NCBI GenBank assembly: GCA_947460575.1
Contig: CANHIJ010000022.1
Coordinates: 1 to 43,381 of the forward strand
DNA: 43,381 nucleotides
Direction of reading: 5' to 3'
Source: Verrucomicrobiales bacterium
Lineage (GTDB): Bacteria; Verrucomicrobiota; Verrucomicrobiia; Verrucomicrobiales; V1-33
Program-made: the position numbers and the translations under genes
Notes under the pieces: generated by a model
The model's database searches: none
Seen by the model: only the letters and a program-made list of their open reading frames with translations
Told to the model about the DNA's origin: nothing
Shown: positions 33,372-43,381 of the stretch, in pieces
Layout of the letters: each line of letters opens with the position of its first letter
Numbering within the stretch: position 1 is the stretch's first letter

Positions 33372-33412
33372 GGCGGTCCGCGCAGTGGGCCCTGAGGCGG
33401 TCCGCGCAGTGG
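33365..33412. repeat. 24-bp tandem duplication spanning the flavoprotein stop
   Basis: Bases 33365-33388 are repeated exactly as 33389-33412. The first copy includes the flavoprotein TGA stop codon; the second extends the intergenic region. A recent slippage event is likely. A similar duplication occurs at 29597. Confidence 0.85.
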
Positions 33413-33482
33413 GCGCTTGGCAGGGGCGGGTTTACCGGCTAGGTTGGAAGAAGGAGCGAGTTGGTTTTTTTCTATTTTTTCT

Positions 33483-34415
33483 ATGTCCGCTGCATTCAAA
33501 GACTATTACGCCGCGCTGGGGTTGGAGCGGGAGGCTACGGCCGAGGACATCAAGAAGGCCTTTCGCAAAATGGCCCGCAAGCACCATCCGGATGTGGCCA
33601 AGGACAAAAAGGGGGCAGAGGAGAAATTTAAAGAGATCAATGAGGCCCACGAGGTGTTAAGTGATGCGGAAAAGCGCCAAAAATACGACCGCCTGGGGGC
33701 CAATTGGCAGCAGGAGGGGGGCGCTCCGCGGGAGGGCGGCGGGGGCGAAGAATTTCACTTTGGCGGCACCGGGTTTAGCGATTTTTTTGAGCACTATTTT
33801 AGCGGGGGCACGCGCCACGGTTTTCCGGGCGGCGGGGCGGGCGGCGGCGGGGCGGCGGGGCGGCGGGGCAGCGACATCGAGGGGGATTTGCTGGTAACCT
33901 TGGAGGAAGCGCTGCGGGGGACGGTGCGCTCCATTTCCCTGCAGCGGGTGGATCCGCGGACGGGGCGGGGGGAAACCGAGACCTTTGAGGTGCGGATTCC
34001 GCCTGGGGCGACGGATGGGCGCCGCATTCGGGTGCCTGGGCACGGGGAGCCGGGGCGGGGGGGGGCGGGCGATTTGTATTTGCGGGTGCGGCACGCGGCC
34101 CATCCGGATTTTGCGGCGCAGGGGGTTGATTTGTGCCACGAGCTGGAGTTGGCGCCTTGGGAGGCGGTTTTGGGGGCGGAGGTGCAGGTGTCGACCTTAG
34201 ATGGGCCCATCAAATTGCGCATTCCCGAGGGGGCGGAGCCGGGGCAGACCCTGCGGGTGCGGGGGCGGGGGCTGCCGCGGGGGAAGTCGGGCGAACGGGG
34301 CGATTTTTTGGTTTTGCTGCGGGTGCAGTTTCCCCGCTCGGTGAGCCCGGAAGAGCGGGTGCTGTGGGAGAAACTGCGCGAGGTTTCCCGCTTTCAACCG
34401 CGGGCGAGTTCTTAA
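33483..34415 (+). CDS. cbpA: DnaJ-family co-chaperone, CbpA type
   Basis: A 310-residue J-protein without a zinc-finger domain. The J-domain (about 5-70) has the HPD motif at 35-37 (HHPDVAKD), followed by a Gly-rich stretch (about 78-130). Two C-terminal substrate-binding beta domains follow ([16 protein letters not shown]..., and [20 protein letters not shown] with [12 protein letters not shown]). CbpA stimulates DnaK ATPase and binds unfolded proteins. The start ATG 33483 gives the normal J-domain start; the open frame upstream is not family-like. It follows the flavoprotein gene by 111 nt and is 18 nt before the CbpM-like gene. Confidence 0.92.
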   Translation: MSAAFKDYYAALGLEREATAEDIKKAFRKMARKHHPDVAKDKKGAEEKFKEINEAHEVLSDAEKRQKYDRLGANWQQEGGAPREGGGGEEFHFGGTGFSDFFEHYFSGGTRHGFPGGGAGGGGAAGRRGSDIEGDLLVTLEEALRGTVRSISLQRVDPRTGRGETETFEVRIPPGATDGRRIRVPGHGEPGRGGAGDLYLRVRHAAHPDFAAQGVDLCHELELAPWEAVLGAEVQVSTLDGPIKLRIPEGAEPGQTLRVRGRGLPRGKSGERGDFLVLLRVQFPRSVSPEERVLWEKLREVSRFQPRASS

Positions 34416-34433
34416 CATTAAATTGATTGCGCC

Positions 34434-34748
34434 ATGAACATTGAAGTGACTCCGCCGGATGAGCGCCCCGCCGCGAGCGCGGCGGGGGCCTTTTATTCTC
34501 TAGAAGTGGTGGCGGAGTTGGCGGGGGAGGAATTGGCGGGGGTACTGCGGTACTGGGAGATGGGCCTGGTGGCGGCGGCGGCGGGAGTGGAGGGAGTGGA
34601 GGTGGTTTTTGACGACGAGTCGCTGCGGCAGCTGCGGCAGCTGGGATATTTGCGGGAGAGTTGTGGGATGAATGAGGCTGGGCTGCAGTTGGTGAGTCGG
34701 CTGCTGCGGGAGGTGGAAGCGCTGCGGGAGGAGCGGCGCCGGAGATGA
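34434..34748 (+). CDS. cbpM: CbpM-like chaperone modulator
   Basis: A 104-residue protein. The C-terminal half resembles CbpM/MerR-like modulators: LRQLRQLGYLRESCGMNEAG followed by a helix LVSRLLREVEALREERRRR, typical of the modulator that binds the CbpA J-domain and blocks its action on DnaK. The N-terminal part is Ala/Glu-rich and divergent. The neighbour is decisive: it starts 18 nt after cbpA. The small family and low complexity make the call less firm than for cbpA. Confidence 0.7.
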   Translation: MNIEVTPPDERPAASAAGAFYSLEVVAELAGEELAGVLRYWEMGLVAAAAGVEGVEVVFDDESLRQLRQLGYLRESCGMNEAGLQLVSRLLREVEALREERRRR

Positions 34749-34799
34749 CTTTTTGGGGGGGGCAAGCCAAAAAGAGGTGGCCGCAAAAAAGCTGATTTT

Positions 34800-35540
34800 A
34801 TGAGTTTTCTTACTTTTTTGGGCGCTGTGGTGGTGGGGCTTTCGCTGGGCCTGACGGGGGCGGGGGGGAGCATTATTACGTTGCCGGTGTTGGTGTATTT
34901 AGGGGGGCTGGCGCCGCGGGAGGCGGTGGGGGTGAGTTTATTTGTGGTGGGAGTGGCGGCCTTGGTGGGGGCGGGGGAGCGCTTTCGGGCGGGGGAGTTT
35001 CATGGGCGGGCGGCGGTGCTATTTGCGCTGTCTGGGATGGCGGGGGCGGCTGGGGGGGCGCGGCTGACGCCGTTGGTTTCGGGGGAAGTGCTGATGGTGG
35101 GGTTTGCGGGGCTGATGGTGCTGGTGGCGGTGAGGCTGTTGCGGGAGGGGGAGGGGACGGTAGCGATGGCGCCGGAATGTCGGCCTTGGCGGTGCCTAGC
35201 GGCGGGTTTCGGGGTGGGGGTGCTCACGGGTTTTATCGGAGTCGGAGGGGGATTTTTGCTGATGCCGTCGCTGGTGAAGTTTGCCCGCTTGCCGCTGCGA
35301 GTGGCCACGGGGACATCGCTGGCGGTGATAGCGTTTAATGCGGCGGCGGGATTTTGGAGCCACTGTGGGGAGGCGCCGCCGCGCTGGCCGCTGGCCCTGC
35401 TGTTTGCGGGCGTGGCGGCGCTGGGGGTGGTGGTGGGCACGCGGTGGGCGGGGCGGCTGCCGGTGGTCCGCTTGCGCCAGGGGTTTGCGGCGATGGTGCT
35501 GGCGACGGGGGTTTTGGTGTTATGGCAAAACCTGCGTTGA
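34800..35540 (+). CDS. TauE/SafE (TSUP) membrane exporter
   Basis: A 246-residue polytopic membrane protein with about eight helices. The family features GLTGAGGSIITLPVLVYLGG and GFIGVGGGFLLMPSLV are repeated in the two halves, as expected for TSUP proteins, which move sulfite, sulfonates or other organic anions. Placed next to a persulfide dioxygenase, which makes sulfite, it may export sulfite. It follows the CbpM-like gene by 51 nt, so it may be read from the same transcript. Confidence 0.9.
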   Translation: MSFLTFLGAVVVGLSLGLTGAGGSIITLPVLVYLGGLAPREAVGVSLFVVGVAALVGAGERFRAGEFHGRAAVLFALSGMAGAAGGARLTPLVSGEVLMVGFAGLMVLVAVRLLREGEGTVAMAPECRPWRCLAAGFGVGVLTGFIGVGGGFLLMPSLVKFARLPLRVATGTSLAVIAFNAAAGFWSHCGEAPPRWPLALLFAGVAALGVVVGTRWAGRLPVVRLRQGFAAMVLATGVLVLWQNLR

Positions 35541-35575
35541 CAGGAGGCGAGGGGAGGGAGTGGCGCGCAGATATT

Positions 35576-35606
35576 TTGAAAAGGATGCAAATCCACAGGA
35601 TATAAG
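35576..35606 (+). promoter_or_regulatory. Candidate promoter for the ROK/PIG-L pair
   Basis: TTGAAA (35576-35581) and TATAAG (35601-35606) with a 19-nt spacer, 14 nt before the ROK-like start. The spacing is longer than ideal and the start very close, so this is a weak call. Confidence 0.3.
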
Positions 35607-35619
35607 GTAGAGGAATCCA

Positions 35620-37029
35620 ATGCCCGAGTTTAGCGTTGCGAGAATGAGTAAAATTGAGTTAAAGCCGCGGTGGGTGCCGGAGTTGGATCCTGAGTTCCAG
35701 CCGATAGTGCTGTGGAATCGGGCGTATCGGGCGGGGGTGGGCGTGGGGGTGCCGCTGTGGCTGGCGCTGGAAGGGGAGTCGGGGCGGGTTTCGCGGTGGG
35801 AGACGGCGGTGCGGCCAGGGCTGGAGCCGGAGACGTGGCGCTATGTGGAGCGCTTGGTGAAATTTTTGCTGTGGGCGCGGGGGGGCTGGCGGCTGGTGGT
35901 GGGGGGATCCTCGGAGTTGGCCGCGGCGCTGGCGGAGACGTATGGGCCGGGCGGGGCGCGGGCCTTTGATGCTGAGATGATGGAGAAGGCCTATGGGCGC
36001 CCGTTTCAGGTGGAGGCCTGCGCGCTGGAGGCGGTCCCGGCGGAGCGGGAGGGCGGAGCCCAGGTGGGGGGGCATTTGGACGGGTGTCGGCTGGGGTTTG
36101 ATTTGGGCGCCAGCGACTACAAAGTGGCGGCGGTGCAGGACGGGAAGGTCGTTTACAGCGACGAATTTGCTTGGGACCCGCGGCCGCAGACGGATCCGAC
36201 TTACCACTACGACCACCTCAACGCCGGCCTGCGGGCGGCGGCGGCCCACTTGCCGCGGGTGGACGCCATCGGAGGCAGCTCTGCGGGGGTGATTGTCAAT
36301 AACCGCTTCATGGTGGCGAGTTTGCTGCGCAATATTGCGCCGGAGCGGATGGAGGAGGCGCGGGGGATGTTTGCGCGTTTGGGTCGGGAGTGGGGGGTGC
36401 CGGTGGAAGTGGCCAATGATGGGGACGTGACCGCGCTGGCGGGAGCGCTGTCTTTGGGGGAAAACGCGGTGTTGGGAGTGGCCTTGGGGTCGAGCGAAGC
36501 GGCGGGCTACTTGAATCCGGAGGGCCGGATGACGGGGTGGCTGAGCGAGTTGGCCTTTGCGCCGGTGGACATGAATCCGGCGGCGGGGGCGGACGAGTGG
36601 TCGGGAGACCAGGGGGTGGGGGCGCTGTATTTTTCGCAGCAGGCGGTGAATAAATTGATTCCGGCGGCGGGGATTCCGGTGCCGGAGGAGATGCCCTTGC
36701 CGGAGCGGTTGCGGCTGGTGCAGTTTTTGATGGGGCAGGAAGACCCGCGGGCGGCGGCGATTTACCGCAGCATTGGGGTGTATTTGGGGTATGCGGTGGC
36801 GCAATACGCAGAATTTTACGATTTCCGGCAGCTGCTTATTTTGGGTCGGGTGACGACCGGGAAGGGAGGGGGGCTGCTTTTGGAGACGGCGCAGGCGGTG
36901 TTGGCGGAGGAGTTTCCGGAGTTGGCGGGGAGGATTCGGGTGCAGTTGCCCGACGAGAAGAGCCGCCGCGTGGGACAGGCCTGTGCGGCAGCCAGCTTGC
37001 CGCGGCTTGCGCAGGCGGGGGAGGTGTGA
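35620..37029 (+). CDS. ROK-like sugar kinase family protein
   Basis: A 469-residue protein with an ASKHA-type kinase fold in its second half. Seen are GFDLGASDYKVAAVQDGKVV (about 150-170), a phosphate-1-like motif, then VEVANDGDVTALAGA, where the Asp is likely catalytic, and GVALGSSEAAGYLNPEGRMT. The ROK zinc motif is not seen. The N-terminal 140 residues do not match a family that I recognise. ATG 35620 is used; an in-frame ATG at 35644 is equally possible. It is followed after 25 nt by a PIG-L deacetylase, so the pair may process an amino sugar. Confidence 0.65.
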   Translation: MPEFSVARMSKIELKPRWVPELDPEFQPIVLWNRAYRAGVGVGVPLWLALEGESGRVSRWETAVRPGLEPETWRYVERLVKFLLWARGGWRLVVGGSSELAAALAETYGPGGARAFDAEMMEKAYGRPFQVEACALEAVPAEREGGAQVGGHLDGCRLGFDLGASDYKVAAVQDGKVVYSDEFAWDPRPQTDPTYHYDHLNAGLRAAAAHLPRVDAIGGSSAGVIVNNRFMVASLLRNIAPERMEEARGMFARLGREWGVPVEVANDGDVTALAGALSLGENAVLGVALGSSEAAGYLNPEGRMTGWLSELAFAPVDMNPAAGADEWSGDQGVGALYFSQQAVNKLIPAAGIPVPEEMPLPERLRLVQFLMGQEDPRAAAIYRSIGVYLGYAVAQYAEFYDFRQLLILGRVTTGKGGGLLLETAQAVLAEEFPELAGRIRVQLPDEKSRRVGQACAAASLPRLAQAGEV

Positions 37030-37054
37030 AAAGGTGAGCTCTTAAGCGAATTTT

Positions 37055-37912
37055 ATGATGAACTTTTCTCAAGTGGGGGCTGGGATATTGGTGCCGGATG
37101 GGATGCCCTTGCCGGGAGCGCTGCGGCGGGTCACTCACCTGGGGATTGGGGCCCACCAGGACGACTTGGAATTCATGGCCCTGCACGGGATTGCAGCCTG
37201 CTTTCACGCGGAGGATCAATGGTTTGGCGGAGTGACCTGCACCAATGGGGCGGGCAGTTCTCGGGTGGGCGCCTACGCGGCCTACAGCGACGAGGCCATG
37301 CAGCAAGTGCGGCGCGAGGAGCAGGAACTGGCGGCCCGGGTGGGGCGCTACGGATTTATGGCCCAGCTCGACCACTCCAGCGCGGCGGTGAAAGCCCCGG
37401 GCGGCGCGGCGCTGCGCGGCGACCTCGTCCAGATCCTGCAGGGCTGCCGCCCGGAAGTAGTCTACACGCACCAGCCTGCGGACAAACACGAGACCCATTT
37501 GGGGGTCATGGTGGCGGTGATCGATGCCATCCGCAGCCTACCGCCCGAGGTGCGGCCCCGCGCGCTGCACGGCTGCGAGGTGTGGCGGGATTTGGATTGG
37601 ATGAACGACTCCGAAAAGACGGTGCACGACTTGACGGGGCACGACGTCTTGGCGGGTTCGCTCAATGGGATTTTCGACAGCCAGATCGCGGGGGGGAAGC
37701 GCTACGACTTGGCCATCATGGGGCGGCGGCGGGCCAATGCGACGCTGTTTGATGCCCACCGCACGGACGGGGCGGACGCGGTGGCGTTTGCCATGGACTT
37801 GACGCCGCTGATTGTGAACGACGCGCTTGATGTGGTGGAATACGCCATGGGCTACGTGGAGCGCTTTGCGCACAGTGTGCGTGGGGCGCTGGAGCGGCGC
37901 CTGGGGCGCTGA
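37055..37912 (+). CDS. PIG-L/LmbE-family deacetylase
   Basis: A 285-residue zinc-dependent N-deacetylase. The metal motif is GAHQDDLEF, with His34, Asp36 and Asp37; many members read HPDD, so Gln35 replaces Pro. The third ligand is in HETHLGV (His148). Such enzymes remove an acetyl group from N-acetylglucosamine-type sugars or thiol conjugates. Family size and motif positions are normal. It forms a two-gene unit with the ROK-like kinase. Pairing suggests amino-sugar or conjugate catabolism, not proven. Confidence 0.88.
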   Translation: MMNFSQVGAGILVPDGMPLPGALRRVTHLGIGAHQDDLEFMALHGIAACFHAEDQWFGGVTCTNGAGSSRVGAYAAYSDEAMQQVRREEQELAARVGRYGFMAQLDHSSAAVKAPGGAALRGDLVQILQGCRPEVVYTHQPADKHETHLGVMVAVIDAIRSLPPEVRPRALHGCEVWRDLDWMNDSEKTVHDLTGHDVLAGSLNGIFDSQIAGGKRYDLAIMGRRRANATLFDAHRTDGADAVAFAMDLTPLIVNDALDVVEYAMGYVERFAHSVRGALERRLGR

Positions 37913-38067
37913 GGGTTTGGGCTACCTTGCGCGCGACCGTGGGCGGGGGGCGGGCGAGCGGCGTCAACAATCCCTTGATTGGCACGCCTTTTGCGCCAAG
38001 GATCGTCTTCCCCGGAAATCCGCCGATCTGCGGCATTCTCTTTTTGTCGAACCTCCCTTCCAACGAA

Positions 38068-42615
<4,548 letters not shown>

Positions 42616-42807
42616 GGAGGATTTTGAGGGCGCGGCATGCGGCTCGGGCCGCGGCCCGCCCCGGCTTGGGGACCAGTGCCGCCGGGGGGATTCGCTGCCG
42701 CGCGCGGGAAGCGGGTCCCCCTCCCGGGCTCGGACTGAGAGAGTAGGTGGTTTTCTGCTAGGCGGGTTTTTCAGGGGGCGCGGCAGAAGGGATGAAAAAG
42801 CGAAGCC
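42616..42807. other. Intergenic region with palindromes
   Basis: A 14-bp perfect palindrome, CGGGCCG/CGGCCCG, at 42645-42658, and a 7-bp stem GGGGACC (42668-42674) with GGTCCCC (42714-42720). They may include the gltB terminator. Nothing else is visible. Confidence 0.4.
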
Positions 42808-42836
42808 TTGACAGCCGCCGCCATCCGGGCGAATCC
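42808..42836 (+). promoter_or_regulatory. Candidate tRNA promoter
   Basis: A perfect TTGACA at 42808-42813, a 17-nt spacer, and a weak GAATCC at 42831-42836. The spacing and position, 10 nt before the tRNA, fit well; the -10 box does not. Confidence 0.45.
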
Positions 42837-42846
42837 TCCCACACTT

Positions 42847-42921
42847 GCCGGTGTAGCTCAGGGGTAGAGCAGTGCATTCGTAATGCGAAGGTCGTCGGTT
42901 CAAATCCGTCCACCGGCTCCA
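42847..42921 (+). tRNA. tRNA-Thr (CGT)
   Basis: A 72-nt body plus encoded CCA (42919-42921). The acceptor stem GCCGGTG/CACCGGC is perfect. The D arm is GCTC-AGGGGTA-GAGC. The anticodon loop is TTCGTAA with CGT at 42879-42881, reading ACG. The T arm has GGTTCAAATCC. Single mismatches appear in the anticodon stem (27-43) and T stem, which I cannot explain away by another fold. Confidence 0.92.
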
Positions 42922-43190
42922 TGGTAAACTACTAAGAATCAAGGGATTGGAGGAAAAACCCTGGGGTGCAATTGGCCTCCCTGATGGAGGCAAAAAGAGT
43001 GGGAATGTGGTTACAACTGGTTACACTTTTGGCGATTTGGACGCAGGGGGATTGCCGGATGAGGGATGGCGGTGGGCCAGGTCGGTGCCGGAGATCGGCG
43101 GGAGATCAGAGGAGGGCGAGGGGGCGCGGCGAAGGTGCGGCCGGGGGAGGCGATACGGTGGCCGGGGAGGCCGGGTTGAGGGAGGTGTGC
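42922..43190. other. Stretch after the tRNA, no gene
   Basis: Short frames exist on both strands but resemble no family. One small hairpin is GCCTCC (42975-42980) / GGAGGC (42986-42991). A repeated GGTTACA occurs at about 43010-43024. I see no copy of the tRNA 3' end, so no integration scar is evident. Confidence 0.45.
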
Positions 43191-43381
43191 GACGACAACT
43201 ATAAGTGACCCCTGACGACAATTAAAACTGACCTCTGGTGGGGTGGTTTTCCGGGGTGATTCGGCGTGCTGATTGACGTCGGCCGGGGCGGCGTGTGCTG
43301 CTTCGGGTTGTGGTCAACAGAACCCAACTCACCAGGCTCGTTTTCGAGCGCAACCAAGGAAGAACCATCAGCATGTGTGCT
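43191..43381. mobile_element. Probable insertion-sequence end with repeated binding-like sites
   Basis: Two direct repeats of about 20 bp begin at 43191 and 43214 (GACGACAA, then A-rich, then TGACC) with 17 of 20 bases identical. Repeats of this kind at an end are typical of IS21-type elements, where transposase binds several sites. The composition changes sharply here. A short ATG frame begins at 43373 and runs off the window, so the transposase itself is not visible. Identity is therefore uncertain. Confidence 0.4.

Noticed and set aside
42947..43208. Two overlapping 80-residue frames after the tRNA, possibly an integrase
   Set aside because: No integrase motif is visible and both are Gly/Arg-rich; the region does not carry a copy of the tRNA end.

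Overview
The window is a very GC-rich bacterial chromosome segment, most likely from a member of the Verrucomicrobiota. This is an inference from three things. One is the gene types: a giant CotH/lamin-tail secreted protein, a PEP-CTERM-like protein, DUF4407, and a CHAD/Usp stress cluster. Another is the strongly strand-biased, G-rich coding composition. The last is the style of the dispersed repeats. No rRNA or other phylogenetic marker settles it.

Layout. 1-770 is a decayed RAYT (IS200-like, REP-associated) transposase with flanking repeats, including two tandem 113-bp units. 848-5341 (minus) is a tight stress gene cluster: a small unknown protein, a DksA-like protein, an alpha/beta hydrolase, a phosphoribosyltransferase, a triple universal stress protein and a CHAD protein. 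5515-8482 (minus) holds a membrane Ser/Thr kinase and RecO. 8636-9782 (plus) is prfB (RF2) with its programmed +1 frameshift. 9891-16588 (minus) is an envelope cluster: DUF4407, a YjdF-like membrane protein, and a 1480-residue CotH protein. 16761-19553 (plus) has a small secreted protein, RibBA and PanB. A 1.2-kb stretch without genes leads to a PEP-CTERM-like protein (20728-21852).

22573-27622 is a sucrose/fructan-use locus (GH32 hydrolase, PfkB kinase, sugar porter, divergent GntR/LacI-type regulator). Its composition is less G-skewed than its neighbours. It lies between a dispersed repeat (22259-22480) and an ISL3-family relic with recognisable inverted ends (27682-28343), so it looks like acquired DNA.

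28526-35540 is the most coherent functional unit. It has an ArsR repressor whose likely operator sits inside a divergent promoter. That promoter reads into a persulfide/sulfide-handling set: rhodanese-DUF2892, persulfide dioxygenase fused to two rhodanese domains, a membrane-anchored rhodanese, and a CoA-disulfide-reductase-type flavoprotein fused to rhodanese. A CbpA/CbpM chaperone pair and a TauE/SafE-type exporter follow. 35620-37912 pairs a ROK-like kinase with a PIG-L deacetylase. 38068-42615 is the large subunit of glutamate synthase. A tRNA-Thr(CGT) follows at 42847-42921. The last 190 bases look like the end of an insertion sequence with repeated transposase-binding-like sites.

I did not find a system that I can call new with confidence. 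The best candidates for a second look are the sulfur cassette with the embedded chaperone pair, the stress operon, and the PEP-CTERM-like locus with its odd upstream region and C-terminal tail.
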